Below, piece by piece: positions 28,804-38,032 of a DNA stretch of 64,000 nucleotides. The stretch's first letter is position 1. Every line of letters begins with the position of its first letter. The DNA is from Mesorhizobium sp. B4-1-4. Its GTDB lineage: Bacteria > Pseudomonadota > Alphaproteobacteria > Rhizobiales > Rhizobiaceae. The translations under genes were made by a program, and so were the position numbers. The notes under the pieces were generated by a model that was not told the origin of the DNA, did no database searches, and saw only the letters and a list, made by a program, of their open reading frames with translations. The stretch covers positions 3,658,001 to 3,722,000 of the forward strand of contig NZ_CP083950.1 of assembly GCF_006439395.2 (NCBI RefSeq). Direction: 5' to 3'.

Positions 28804-29520
28804 GTGAAATCCGACGCACACATACTGATCGTCGACGACGACAAGGGCATCCGCGACCTGCTGCAGGAGTTCTTCCAGAAGCGGGGCTTGCACACTTCGG
28901 TTGCCGCCGATGGCACCGAAATGGAAGCCATCCTGCGCCGTGCGCAGGTGGATCTCATCGTGCTCGACGTCATGTTGCCCGGCAAGAGCGGGCTGGAATT
29001 GTGCCGCGAACTGCGCGCCCAGTATTCGACACCCATCATCATGCTGACCGCCGTCACCGAGACGACCGACCGGGTTGTCGGGCTGGAGATGGGCGCCGAC
29101 GACTATGTGCCCAAACCCTTCGACCCGCGCGAGCTGCTGGCGCGCATCCGCGCCGTGCTGCGGCGCAATGGCGCCGCCGAGCCGAAGCGCGCCACCCCCA
29201 AGCAGATCTACCGCTTCGCCGGCTGGACGATGGACTGTTCGCGGCGCCGGCTGACCGCGCCCGACGATGTCAGGGTCGAGCTGACCATGGCCGAGTTCAA
29301 CCTGCTGCAGACTTTCGTCAGGAGCGCGCAGCGCGTGCTGACCCGCGACCAGCTCATCGAGCTCTCCGGCGGCGATAGCGACTATTCCTTCGACCGCAGC
29401 GTCGACATCCTGGTCAGCCGGTTGCGGCGCAAGATGGAAGATGATCCCAAGACGCCCAAACTGATCCTCACCGTGCGCAGCGGCGGCTACCAGTTCCTGC
29501 CCGAGACGACCTCCGAATGA
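28804..29520 (+). CDS. OmpR-family response regulator
   Basis: A 238-residue two-component regulator. The receiver domain has HILIVDDD (acidic pocket Asp11-13), the phosphoacceptor Asp55 in LIVLDVMLPGKSG, Thr in MLTAVTETT and Lys in DDYVPKPFDPREL. The C-terminal winged-helix has DVRVELTMAEFNLLQTFVRS and FDRSVDILVSRLRRKMEDDP, typical of OmpR/PhoB DNA-binding domains. The GTG at 28804 is preferred (GACGGGG upstream); ATG 28735 would add 23 unlikely residues. Its stop overlaps the start of the sensor kinase (ATGA). The regulated genes are not evident. Confidence 0.93.
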   Translation: MKSDAHILIVDDDKGIRDLLQEFFQKRGLHTSVAADGTEMEAILRRAQVDLIVLDVMLPGKSGLELCRELRAQYSTPIIMLTAVTETTDRVVGLEMGADDYVPKPFDPRELLARIRAVLRRNGAAEPKRATPKQIYRFAGWTMDCSRRRLTAPDDVRVELTMAEFNLLQTFVRSAQRVLTRDQLIELSGGDSDYSFDRSVDILVSRLRRKMEDDPKTPKLILTVRSGGYQFLPETTSE

Positions 29521-30926
29521 GACGTTTCCTGCCGCAGACCTTGCCTGTCTGGGTGCTGCTGATCGTCATTGCCGGCCTTTTGATCAGCCAGGTGGCGACG
29601 CTCTATATCGTGGCGCACGACCGCGCCGCCGCCAACGACGTGGTCGATCTCTACCGCCTCAACGACCGCGCCTATTCGCTGGTGCAGCTGATGAGCGGCG
29701 CCACGCCCGAGGAGCGCAAGGCGACCGCCGCGGGCCTGTTCAACTCGACCTATGCGCTCACCGTGTCGGACACCCCCGCCGTCACCTCCTCGATCGCCGG
29801 CGACGACGAACTGGCCGAACTGGAAGACATCCTCGTCGGCCGGCTGTCGAAGTTCGGCGTCACCGACGCGCGCGTGCGGCGCGACCCGGCGACGCGCGAG
29901 GCAGACGACGCCGGCGGCATGGTGTCGGGCCCCGATATCGGTCAGGTGGAACGCGACCTGCTGGTCCTGGCCGCCGACTTTGCCCAGAGCGACAAGCTGA
30001 CTGCCTCGCTGCGCTTCGCGGACGGCCAGTGGCTGAACTTCACCGAGCCGATCACGCCCGTCGGCCCGATCCTGAGCGTCGACAGCCTGCCGCTCTACTC
30101 GCTGATCGCCGGCCTGGTGGTGATCATGTCGATCTGGTCGCTGCGCCGGCTGACGGCGCCCTACCGGATGATGGAAACCGCCGTGAACCGGATCGGCAAG
30201 GACCTGAAGAGCCCGCCGATCGCCGAGTCGGGCAGCCGGGAGGTCCAAGCAGCCGCTAGGACAATCAACGCCATGCAGGCCAGGCTGCGCGAATATGTCG
30301 AGGATCGCGAACATCTTGCCGCCGCACTCGCGCATGACCTGCGCACGCCGATGACGCGCATGCGGCTGCGCCTGGAACTGTTGCGCAAATCGGCGGTTCG
30401 CGAGGCGCTGGCGCATGATCTCGCCGATGTCGAGAGCATCGCCAGTTCCGTGATCGACTTCGCCACCTTCGAGGTGACCGAGGAGAAGAACGAACGCATC
30501 GACTTCTGGTCGCTGGTGGAATCGATCGCCGACGCCTATCCGGATGTCTCCTTCGACAATGACGATACCCGCTCGCGCGGTCTGATTTGCATGGCGCGGC
30601 CGGTGGCGCTCAGGCGCTGCGTCACCAATCTGGTGCAGAACGCCGTCACCTACGGCAAGAAGGCACATCTGAGCCTCCATCGCTCGGACGGCACGATCAC
30701 CCTCGCCATTCGCGACGAAGGGCCTGGCATACCGCAGGCCCAGATCGATGCCGTGTTCGGCTCCTTCGTCCGGCTGGAACAGTCCCGCAACCGCCAGACC
30801 GGCGGTCTTGGTCTCGGCCTCACCATCGCGCGCAACATCGCGCGCGCCGCCGGCGGCGAGATCCGCCTGTCCAATCATCCGGATGGTGGACTGCTGACGG
30901 AGTTGCGCCTGCCGCTGGCGACCTGA
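29517..30926 (+). CDS. Membrane sensor histidine kinase
   Basis: A 469-residue kinase, partner of the preceding regulator. There are two membrane helices (about 10-33 and 197-213) with a periplasmic sensor domain of about 160 residues between, then a HAMP-like linker (RRLTAPYRMMETAVNRIGKD). The H-box ALAHDLRTPMTRMRLRLELL carries His273. N-box LVQNAVTYGKKA, G1 DEGPGIP and G2 GGLGLGLTIA form a complete ATPase domain. The gene arrangement and Gram-negative layout resemble EnvZ/OmpR-like or RegB-unrelated systems; the signal is unknown. It converges with choV. Confidence 0.93.
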   Translation: MRRFLPQTLPVWVLLIVIAGLLISQVATLYIVAHDRAAANDVVDLYRLNDRAYSLVQLMSGATPEERKATAAGLFNSTYALTVSDTPAVTSSIAGDDELAELEDILVGRLSKFGVTDARVRRDPATREADDAGGMVSGPDIGQVERDLLVLAADFAQSDKLTASLRFADGQWLNFTEPITPVGPILSVDSLPLYSLIAGLVVIMSIWSLRRLTAPYRMMETAVNRIGKDLKSPPIAESGSREVQAAARTINAMQARLREYVEDREHLAAALAHDLRTPMTRMRLRLELLRKSAVREALAHDLADVESIASSVIDFATFEVTEEKNERIDFWSLVESIADAYPDVSFDNDDTRSRGLICMARPVALRRCVTNLVQNAVTYGKKAHLSLHRSDGTITLAIRDEGPGIPQAQIDAVFGSFVRLEQSRNRQTGGLGLGLTIARNIARAAGGEIRLSNHPDGGLLTELRLPLAT

Positions 30927-30991
30927 ATTAAGCTATCTTCCGGCGACCAATTCCAGACGGAAAGCCGTTTCACACTTTTCCTGAAATTGCT

Positions 30992-32173
30992 CTATCGCCG
31001 CAGCACCGCGCTCAGCACGTCGCGGATGCCGATCGCGCCGACAAAACGCGACTGGTCGTCGAACAGCGCCACCGGTGCCGTCTGCGAACGGTGCATGGCC
31101 AGCATCACTGTCTTCAGCGACGTGCCGGGATTGGCCCAGAACACCTGGGCGCTCTCCTCCGGCTGTCTCTCGACATCGGCGCAGGACACCCACACCGCCG
31201 GCTTGCCGTCGCGTTCGGCCGCCGCCACCAGCCCATGCTCGTCGATCTTGAAGCGCGTCGTCTTGCGCCGGTCGAGCCACACCCAGCCGTCCGTGCCGTG
31301 TTCGAGGTCGCGGCGGTCGCGCATCACGTTCCAGGCGGTCAGCACCGATAGCGGGTTCACATTGGCGATGAAATCGCGGACATAGTCGTTGGCGGGCCTG
31401 AGCACGATGTCCTCCGGCGCGCCGGTCTGGACGATGCGGCCGCCCTCCATGATGGTGATATGGCTGCCGATCTTCAGCGCCTCCTCGAGGTCGTGGCTGA
31501 CGAAGATGATGGTTTTCTTCAATTCCGCCTGCAGCTGCAGCAATTCGTCCTGCAGCTTGGTGCGGATCAGCGGGTCGAGCGCCGAGAACGGCTCGTCCAT
31601 CAACAGGATCGGCGCCTCGGTGGCGAAGGCGCGCGCCAGCCCCACGCGCTGCTGCATGCCGCCCGACAGCTCATGGGCGTATTTCTTCGACCACTGGTCG
31701 AGATTGACCAGCTTGAGCTGCTTGTGCACGCGTTCCTTGCGTTCGGCGTCCGGCACGCCGGCGAGTTCGAGACCGAGGCCGACATTTTCCTCCACCGTGC
31801 GCCAGGGCAGCAGCCCGAACTGCTGAAACACCATCGCCACCTGCTTCTGCCGCAGCCGCCGCAAGGTCGCCTCGTCGCAGGTGACGACATCGACCGTGCG
31901 GTCGCCGTCCTTGACCAGGACCTGTCCACGCGAGACGACATTCAGGCGGTTGACGGCCCGCAGCAATGTCGACTTGCCCGAACCGGACAGACCCATGAGC
32001 ACGGAAATCTCGCCCTCGTGCACGGTCAGGCTGGCGCCGGCGCAGCCCAGCACATTGCCGGTCTTCTCGAGTATCTCGGCGCGCGTCGCGCCCTTGTCGA
32101 TCATCGCCAGCGAGCCCGCCTGATCGGCGCCGAAGACGATGTCGACGTTCCTGAAATCAACGGCGACGGTCAT
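30992..32173 (-). CDS. choV: Choline ABC transporter ATP-binding protein
   Basis: A 393-residue ATPase of the quaternary-amine type. Walker A GLSGSGKST, signature ELSGGMQQRVGLARAFATEA and Walker B ILLMDEPFSALDPLIRTKL are intact. A C-terminal extension of about 110 residues, ending APVALFDDQSRFVGAIGIRD, is the CBS-type regulatory region usual for ProV/ChoV. It energises choline or betaine uptake at the inner membrane. It overlaps choW by four bases. Gene order choX-choW-choV and the protein sizes match the Sinorhizobium meliloti choline system. Confidence 0.92.
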   Translation of the reverse strand: MTVAVDFRNVDIVFGADQAGSLAMIDKGATRAEILEKTGNVLGCAGASLTVHEGEISVLMGLSGSGKSTLLRAVNRLNVVSRGQVLVKDGDRTVDVVTCDEATLRRLRQKQVAMVFQQFGLLPWRTVEENVGLGLELAGVPDAERKERVHKQLKLVNLDQWSKKYAHELSGGMQQRVGLARAFATEAPILLMDEPFSALDPLIRTKLQDELLQLQAELKKTIIFVSHDLEEALKIGSHITIMEGGRIVQTGAPEDIVLRPANDYVRDFIANVNPLSVLTAWNVMRDRRDLEHGTDGWVWLDRRKTTRFKIDEHGLVAAAERDGKPAVWVSCADVERQPEESAQVFWANPGTSLKTVMLAMHRSQTAPVALFDDQSRFVGAIGIRDVLSAVLRR

Positions 32174-33024
32174 TTCTTGCCTCCAACGCCAATGCGGGTC
32201 ATCCGGTCGAGCACGATGGCGAGCACGACGATGGCCAAGCCTGCTTCAAGCCCGAGATCGATGCGGCGTGAGCCGAGCGCGCGGTTGATCTCGGTGCCGA
32301 GGCCGCCGGCGCCGATCAGGGCGGCGAACACCACCATCGACAGCGACAGCATGATCGACTGGGTCAGCCCCGCCATGATGGTGGGCAGGGCCGAGGGCAA
32401 TTCCACCTTCCACAGGAGCTGGCGCTTGGTGGCGCCGAACGCCTCGCCTGCCTCGATGATCGACTTTGGCACGGAAACGACGCCGAGATGAGTAAGCCGG
32501 ACAGCGGTCGGGATGACGAAGATGATGGTGACGATGAGGCCGGGCGCGTTGCCGAGACCGAACAGGGTGAGCACCGGGATCAGGTAGACGAAGGTCGGCA
32601 GCGTCTGCATCAGGTCGAGCACCGGCAGCATGACGCGATAGACCTTCGGCTTGTGCGCCGCCCAGATGCCGAGCGGCACGCCGATCGCCATCGCCATCGC
32701 GGCGGCGGCGACGACCAGCACCAGCGTCTGCACCGTCTGCTTCCAGAGGTTCTGGTTGATGATGAAGATCAGGCCGAGGAAGACGGCAATGGCGAGCGGC
32801 CGCGAACGCTGCAGCAGCCAGGCAATGACGGCGATGACGAGCGCCAGCAGCACCGGCGGGACCATCAGCAAAAGGTTGACCAGCCCGTCGAGGATGAAAT
32901 TGAGCCCGTTGGAGAAAGCTCTGAAGACGGTGTCGAAATTGTCGGTGAGGAAACCGAAAAACGACTTTCCCCAGGCGCCGATCGGGATCTTGTGATCGAC
33001 CATGAATTTGGAAATCGGATCCAT
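32170..33024 (-). CDS. choW: Choline ABC transporter permease
   Basis: A 284-residue inner-membrane permease with about six helices. The first is in LINLLLMVPPVLLALVIAV-like sequence near residue 55, and others include WKQTVQTLVLVVAAAAMAMA. The ABC-coupling EAA loop is seen as IEAGEAFGATKRQLLWKVEL followed by PSALPTIMAGL. It forms the channel for choline with ChoV and the ChoX binding protein. Its start is 135 bases after the choX stop, a gap containing a strong hairpin that could lower permease and ATPase expression relative to the binding protein. Confidence 0.92.
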   Translation of the reverse strand: MDPISKFMVDHKIPIGAWGKSFFGFLTDNFDTVFRAFSNGLNFILDGLVNLLLMVPPVLLALVIAVIAWLLQRSRPLAIAVFLGLIFIINQNLWKQTVQTLVLVVAAAAMAMAIGVPLGIWAAHKPKVYRVMLPVLDLMQTLPTFVYLIPVLTLFGLGNAPGLIVTIIFVIPTAVRLTHLGVVSVPKSIIEAGEAFGATKRQLLWKVELPSALPTIMAGLTQSIMLSLSMVVFAALIGAGGLGTEINRALGSRRIDLGLEAGLAIVVLAIVLDRMTRIGVGGKK

Positions 33025-33095
33025 CTCACCCCTCTTCCGCCGGAGCTCTGTCTTTGGCTCCGTACTGTCGCGACGTCATCTTGTCACAGCATATG

Positions 33096-33131
33096 AAAAA
33101 GGGCAGCCTTTTCCAGATGGCTGCCCTTTTC
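33096..33131 (-). terminator. Intercistronic hairpin between choX and choW
   Basis: Arms AAAAAGGGCAGCC (33096-33108) and GGCTGCCCTTTTC (33119-33131) form a stem of at least 12 bp with a loop of about 10. Read on the minus strand it ends GGCTGCCCTTTTTC, an intrinsic-terminator form. It lies within the operon, so it probably causes partial termination and 3' protection of choX mRNA, giving more binding protein than transporter. Confidence 0.75.
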
Positions 33132-33159
33132 TTTCGGTCATGCCGAAATCAAAGCCGGC

Positions 33160-34095
33160 TCAACCTCCAAGCGCGGTCTTGACCGCCGCCGCCGCATCGC
33201 CGCCGTCGAAGGTGGTGACGCCGGCAATCCATGGCTTGACCGCGTCCGGATTTTTCTTCAGCCAGTCGGTCGCGACCGTCTGGGCGTCGCCGCCCTTCAG
33301 GATGGCGTCCATCATCTGGCCTTCCATGTCGAGGTTGAACTTCAGGTTGGCGATGAACTTGCCGGCATTCGGGCACTCGGTTGTGTAGCCCTTGCGCACA
33401 TTGGTATAGACGGTGGCCGCACCGAAGCCGCTGTCGCCCATGCCGTCGAGATAGGTGATCTTCATGGCGCCCATCACCGGATGCGGCGTCCAGCCGAGGA
33501 AGGCGATCCACTCATTGTTCTTCATCGACTGCTCGGCCTGCGTCAGCATGCCGGCCTCCGAGGACTCGACCAGCTCGAACCCGGCGAGGTTGTCCTTCGG
33601 GTTCTTGATCATGTCGAGGATGATGCGGTTGCCGTCATTGCCGGCTTCGATGCCGTAGATCTTGCCGTCGAACTTGTCCTTGAACTTGCCGAGGTCGGTC
33701 AGCGACTTGACGCCGGCATCCGCGACATAGGTCGGCACGACGATGCCATAACCGGCGCCGGTCAGGTTCGTGCTGATGGTCTCGACCGAACCGTCGGCGG
33801 TGTAATCCTTGATGTCGTTGGTCATCGACGGCATCCAGTTGCCGAGGAAGACGTCGAGGTCCTTGTTCTTGAGCGACGCCATCGTCACCGGCACCGACAG
33901 CTGGATGACCTTCGGCTCATAGCCGAGCGCGGTAAGCAGCACCGAGGCGAGGCCGGTGGTGGCCTGGATGTCGGTCCAGCCGACATCGGAGAGACGAACA
34001 GTCTTGCAACTCGCCGGATCGCCGGCAAAGGCGGCACTCGTGGACAGGAAAGCCGCCAGGCCGAGGCCGGCGACGAAAGAATTCATACGCGACAT
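33160..34095 (-). CDS. choX: Choline ABC transporter periplasmic binding protein
   Basis: A 311-residue substrate-binding protein of the OpuAC/ProX class. A signal peptide (MNSFVAGLGLAAFLSTSAAF) is cleaved near FAG-D. The mature protein shows VRLSDVGWTDIQATTGLASV, FLGNWMPSM and EWIAFLGWTPHPVMGAMKIT, with Trp residues suited to an aromatic box that binds the trimethylammonium head group. ATG 34095 has GGGAGAAAGTAC upstream; the longer open frame has no signal. It is the first gene of choXWV, which imports choline for glycine betaine synthesis and as a carbon and nitrogen source. Confidence 0.93.
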   Translation of the reverse strand: MSRMNSFVAGLGLAAFLSTSAAFAGDPASCKTVRLSDVGWTDIQATTGLASVLLTALGYEPKVIQLSVPVTMASLKNKDLDVFLGNWMPSMTNDIKDYTADGSVETISTNLTGAGYGIVVPTYVADAGVKSLTDLGKFKDKFDGKIYGIEAGNDGNRIILDMIKNPKDNLAGFELVESSEAGMLTQAEQSMKNNEWIAFLGWTPHPVMGAMKITYLDGMGDSGFGAATVYTNVRKGYTTECPNAGKFIANLKFNLDMEGQMMDAILKGGDAQTVATDWLKKNPDAVKPWIAGVTTFDGGDAAAAVKTALGG

Positions 34096-34357
34096 GTACT
34101 TTCTCCCATTGCGATTCTTTGGCGAGGCGAAGTTACGGTTTTTCTGCCCGCCTTGTTTCGTCAGCCAAACACCATTCTCGTGCGGTTTCAAGCATCAAGG
34201 CAATCACGATCAACGGCGCGGGCTGGCCAATCAGCGACACGGCCGACGCTATGCCGACCCGGCCTGACCTTGTCGGCGCCGGCCCGTGACGGCTTTTTCA
34301 GGGGAATGCGGCGGCAGGCCCTCCCCGCACCGCGGCAAGTCGGCTTAAAAGAGCGGC

Positions 34358-34969
34358 ATGGCCAAGCTCTATTTCCACTACGCGACGATGAATGCCGGCA
34401 AGACGACCATGCTCTTGCAGGCATCGTACAATTATCGCGAGCGCGGCATGACGACCATGCTGTTCGTCGCCGGCCACTATAGCAAGGGCGACAGTGGCCT
34501 GATCTCGTCGCGCATCGGGTTGGAGACCGAGGCCGAGATGTTCCGTGACGGCGACGATCTGTTCGCCCGCGTCGCCGAACATCACGGGCGCAGCGCCGTC
34601 CATTGCGTCTTCGTCGACGAGGCGCAGTTTCTCGAGGAGGAGCAGGTCTGGCAGCTCGCCCGCATCGCCGACCGGCTCGACATCCCAGTCATGTGCTACG
34701 GCCTGCGCACCGATTTCCAGGGCAAGCTGTTTCCCGGCTCGCGCGCCTTGCTGGCGATCGCCGACGAGCTGCGCGAGGTCCGCACCATCTGCCGCTGCGG
34801 CCGCAAGGCGACGATGGTCGTGCGCCTCGGCCCGGACGGCAAGGTTGCCCGCCAGGGCGAACAGGTGGCGATCGGCAAGGACGTCTATGTCTCGCTCTGC
34901 CGCCGCCACTGGGAAGAGGAAATGGGCCGCGCCGCGCCCGACGATTTTATCGGCTTCACCAGGGCCTGA
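34358..34969 (+). CDS. tdk: Thymidine kinase (type II)
   Basis: A 203-residue type II thymidine kinase that phosphorylates thymidine to dTMP in the salvage pathway. The P-loop is YATMNAGKTTMLLQASYNY, the DEAQ motif is FVDEAQFLEEEQVWQL, and CYGLRTDFQGKLFPGS is the conserved lasso-adjacent block. A zinc-binding Cys set is partly present (TICRCGRKATM and SLCRRH). ATG 34358 gives MAKLYFHYATMNAGKTT as usual. It is divergent from choX and precedes a small cytochrome c gene by about 100 bases. Confidence 0.95.
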   Translation: MAKLYFHYATMNAGKTTMLLQASYNYRERGMTTMLFVAGHYSKGDSGLISSRIGLETEAEMFRDGDDLFARVAEHHGRSAVHCVFVDEAQFLEEEQVWQLARIADRLDIPVMCYGLRTDFQGKLFPGSRALLAIADELREVRTICRCGRKATMVVRLGPDGKVARQGEQVAIGKDVYVSLCRRHWEEEMGRAAPDDFIGFTRA

Positions 34970-35068
34970 CCTGGCGCGCGGACCACGCATCGCCCCCGAT
35001 CTGCCGATGCAGCGTTTGTTAAGGCCTCCGTCCTACAAGGCCGTCAGCCAGAGCTCCCCGGGTCAGCC

Positions 35069-35458
35069 ATGCTTCGAGCCGTTTTGTCAGCCAGCACCCT
35101 TCTGCTTGTCACCTCGCTTGCCGCTCATGCTGGCAGTGACCCGGTGCTGGGCAAGCACGTCTTCAACCGGTGCGTTGCCTGCCATGAAGCGGCTACCGAC
35201 CGCGACAAGGTCGGCCCGCATCTGATGGGTGTCGTCGGCCGCACGGCCGGAACCGCCGAAAGCTTCCTCGGCCACTATTCGGAGGCCATGAAAAGCGCTG
35301 GCGCCGCCGGTCTTGTCTGGGATGAGGCGAATCTTGCCGAATACCTCAAGGCGCCCAGGCTGAAGGTGCCCGGCAACAGGATGGCTTTTGGTGGCCTCAG
35401 CAGCGATGACGACATCGCCAACGTCATTGCCTATCTGAAGGCCGACCCAAAACCCTGA
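35069..35458 (+). CDS. Small class I c-type cytochrome
   Basis: A 129-residue periplasmic monoheme cytochrome c. A signal peptide (AVLSASTLLLVTSLAAHAG) precedes the heme site CVACH (Cys35, Cys38, His39), with Met105 in PGNRMAF as the distal ligand, as in cytochrome c2. VGPHLMGVVGRTAG and EYLKAPRLKVPG are normal class I features. It may shuttle electrons from the bc1 complex to a terminal oxidase or another periplasmic enzyme. It appears to be a single-gene unit; no oxidase genes are near. Confidence 0.92.
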   Translation: MLRAVLSASTLLLVTSLAAHAGSDPVLGKHVFNRCVACHEAATDRDKVGPHLMGVVGRTAGTAESFLGHYSEAMKSAGAAGLVWDEANLAEYLKAPRLKVPGNRMAFGGLSSDDDIANVIAYLKADPKP

Positions 35459-35734
35459 GCCGGCTGCAACTGGTCAGTTATTTGTCGAATTCGGAGGGCA
35501 TCCGCCTCGGCGGAGACTGATTGCTTTGCCGGCATGAAAGTTCAAAATCAGCTGAACTACGACTGGCTGGCCAGTTGATCACGCTATGACCACGGCTCCA
35601 TTGGTTTTCAAGGGCGCGGCCGGATATTTTGTTTTCGCTCCGCCCTTGTCGTCGCGCCTTTCAATCCCCGGATGCCCCACTTATATTCGCCGCTGTTCGC
35701 GACCAGCGACCTGATGCCGAAGTGGGAGGCCCTT

Positions 35735-36823
35735 ATGGCGACATTGCAGGATTTCGACGCCGAAATTGCCAAGACCAAGCAGGTCGTCCAGGACATGCGG
35801 GCCAGGATCGAGCAGTCCGGCACCATGCTCGACACGCTCGCCACATCGGACAAGAAGATCGGCGACGCCAATTTCGACATCGAGAACGCCCGCATCGAGG
35901 ACGTGCTGAAACAGCAGAAGGTGATGGAAGGCAACATCGCCGACCTGATCATCGGGCTCGAGGACGCGACCAATGTCTTCGGCGCCGAATTCGAGAGCAT
36001 GAAGAACTATACCGGCTGGGAGAACTTCGTCGGCGTCTTTTCGGCGCAGCGCAAGCAGCGCATGCGCACCGACCGCGTCCGCAACATGTCGCTGGCCGGC
36101 AATCTGCAGGAATTGCTGGCCAAGTCCGACACCATCGTCGGCATCCTCAAGGCGCAGAAAGAGATTCTCGACCAACGCTACAAGACCTCCGAGGCCAGCC
36201 TGTCGCAAGTGATCGAGCGCCGCAAGACCACCATGACGAACCTCGAAGCCGTGCAGAAACGCATCGAGGAGCTCAACCCGATGCTGCTCGACATCGAGAA
36301 CAAGATCGCAGCCTCGACCAGCCAGAAGGATCGCACCCAGCTCGAAGGCGAGCGGTCGAAACTGGCCACCGAATACAATGAGAAGCAGGCCAAGGAGCAG
36401 GAACTGCTGGCTGAGAGCCAGACGCTGGAGCGCTACACCTCGATGTTCCAGACCTTCGTCGATTCGCTCAACAACCAGATCGCCGCGCAGTCGACGCTGA
36501 TCAACAAGCTGACCATCGATACCGAGCAGCGCATCGTGCTCTACAAGGCGCTGGAGGATTCGCTGAAGACCGCAGCCCAGCAGGACGTTGCCCACAAGAT
36601 CAACACGCTGGGCAGCCAGGTCGACAACACGGCCGAGGAAACCATGGCCGGCATTGGCGCCGCCTCGCAGAAGCACATCGGCGATCTGCTTGAGATGCAC
36701 GAGAAGAACATGGTCGCCACCGCCGACATCCAGCGCCGCAAGAAGCTCGCGGACGACGCCTTTGCCCGCCGCTTCGACGAGGTGCTGAAGAAGCACAATT
36801 CGGCCAATTACGTGCAGTCATAA
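35735..36823 (+). CDS. Long coiled-coil protein, first gene of the AAA/DUF2333 operon
   Basis: A 362-residue soluble protein, almost entirely helical and charged. Heptad-rich stretches run about residues 5-80 (FDAEIAKTKQVVQDMRARIE), 110-230 (QELLAKSDTIVGILKAQKEI, RKTTMTNLEAVQKRIEELNP) and 235-350. Only NYTGWENFVGVFSAQRKQR (about 90-108) looks globular. There is no signal or membrane helix. ATG 35735 has GGGAGG five bases upstream. The overall helix plan recalls TelA-type toxic-anion-resistance proteins, but no signature was recognised, so this is only a resemblance. It is 39 bases upstream of the next gene and probably scaffolds the ATPase of the operon. Confidence 0.7.
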   Translation: MATLQDFDAEIAKTKQVVQDMRARIEQSGTMLDTLATSDKKIGDANFDIENARIEDVLKQQKVMEGNIADLIIGLEDATNVFGAEFESMKNYTGWENFVGVFSAQRKQRMRTDRVRNMSLAGNLQELLAKSDTIVGILKAQKEILDQRYKTSEASLSQVIERRKTTMTNLEAVQKRIEELNPMLLDIENKIAASTSQKDRTQLEGERSKLATEYNEKQAKEQELLAESQTLERYTSMFQTFVDSLNNQIAAQSTLINKLTIDTEQRIVLYKALEDSLKTAAQQDVAHKINTLGSQVDNTAEETMAGIGAASQKHIGDLLEMHEKNMVATADIQRRKKLADDAFARRFDEVLKKHNSANYVQS

Positions 36824-36862
36824 TTGCCGCGCGCACCGGTGCGACAATCCAGGGCCGATAGC

Positions 36863-38008
36863 ATGACCTCCGAAAACGACGCGGCGGCGCGGTATTTCTC
36901 GGCGATCACGGCAGCGCTCAGCGGCCTTGAAGTGTTCATGCGCGACGACCGTTCGCCGCTCTACCGGCACGGCATCGTCGCCAGGGTCGTCGCCGAATAT
37001 ATCGCCCGGCTCGACAAGTCCTTCTCCTGCTGGCGCAACCGGCTGGGCTTCATGGACACGTTTCGCATTTCGCGCGCCGAAAGCGGCTTCCCGGTGTTCC
37101 AGAACCTGCTCGAACTGGAAAACGACCGCCGCCACGCCGACGCGCGGCTCGCCAACATCCCACTGGCCAGCGAACTGCGCGAGGAGATGGCGGACTTCAT
37201 CCTGCGCCACAAGGAATTCCCCGAGGCGCTGCAGCGGTCGATGGCTGAGCGGCTCTACCTCGAGGACGTCAAGAGCGAGCAAACCTTCGGCCCGTTCATG
37301 CTGGCGCAAACCGCAAATGTTTCGGTCAACCCGAAGACAGCGCGGCCCTATTATCTCGTCCATTGGGCGACCTTCGACGGCAGCGCCAACCTGCCGCTGG
37401 TCTACATGGCGACGGTGGAGGACTCCTCCGAGAACATGATCCGCCAGCTCGTCGACAGGAACGGCAAGCTCAACGACAAGGTCGACATTCCGCTCCCCGT
37501 CGACGGCCTGCTCAATCCCGAGCTTGCCCACCGTTTCGACGATTTCACCGAGAAGAACTCCGCCTACACGCTGTCGCCGGCCACCATCGCGGTCAACCTC
37601 GACAAGGATTTCCCCGAGCTGCATCCCAAGCAGCTGCGCCGCGTGGTGCTCGGTCCCTTTTATTCGGCCGGCATCACCGAGAACAATTCCGTCGTCGCCG
37701 AAGTGCTGGCCAAGGTTCGCAAGCCCGACAATGCCTGGCTGCTGACCTGGACCATCCAGGAAGTCTATTCGAAGAGCGAAAAGCCCGGCCGCAGGGGCCT
37801 TTGGTCGAGCGAGCCGTCGTCCGAGGAATTCTTCATCAACACCGACGATTTGGAAGCCGCGCGCCAGGGCGTGTCGAGCTATGAGAACCATGCGCTGATT
37901 CCGCACGAAGCCTACCAGGCACTCTACGCCGCCGGCGAGGCGCAGAAGATTTTTGCCGGCTACAAGGTTCACATCCTGTCCAACGGGCAGGTGATCTCGG
38001 ACGTCTGA
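36863..38008 (+). CDS. Soluble protein of unknown function, second gene of the AAA/DUF2333 operon
   Basis: A 381-residue protein without signal peptide or membrane helix. The N-terminal third is helical (RYFSAITAALSGLEVFMRDD, VVAEYIARLDKSFSCWRNRL). The middle has beta-rich segments (RPYYLVHWATFDGSANLPLV, YMATVEDSS) and the C-terminus again beta-rich (DNAWLLTWTIQEVYSKSEK). No catalytic motif or family is recognised. It starts 39 bases after the coiled-coil gene and 24 bases before the ATPase gene, so it is probably a dedicated partner or regulator of the ATPase. Confidence 0.65.
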   Translation: MTSENDAAARYFSAITAALSGLEVFMRDDRSPLYRHGIVARVVAEYIARLDKSFSCWRNRLGFMDTFRISRAESGFPVFQNLLELENDRRHADARLANIPLASELREEMADFILRHKEFPEALQRSMAERLYLEDVKSEQTFGPFMLAQTANVSVNPKTARPYYLVHWATFDGSANLPLVYMATVEDSSENMIRQLVDRNGKLNDKVDIPLPVDGLLNPELAHRFDDFTEKNSAYTLSPATIAVNLDKDFPELHPKQLRRVVLGPFYSAGITENNSVVAEVLAKVRKPDNAWLLTWTIQEVYSKSEKPGRRGLWSSEPSSEEFFINTDDLEAARQGVSSYENHALIPHEAYQALYAAGEAQKIFAGYKVHILSNGQVISDV

Positions 38009-38032
38009 CCGCCACACCAGGGAGCATCCTTC

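Noticed and set aside
35681-36796. A 371-codon frame opposite the coiled-coil gene
   Set aside because: The sense strand has a good ribosome site and operon spacing; the antisense product is a Leu-rich shadow of coiled-coil codons.
35735-36823. Naming the coiled-coil protein TelA (toxic anion resistance)
   Set aside because: Only the general helical layout matches; no signature was recognised and the neighbours are not Ter genes.
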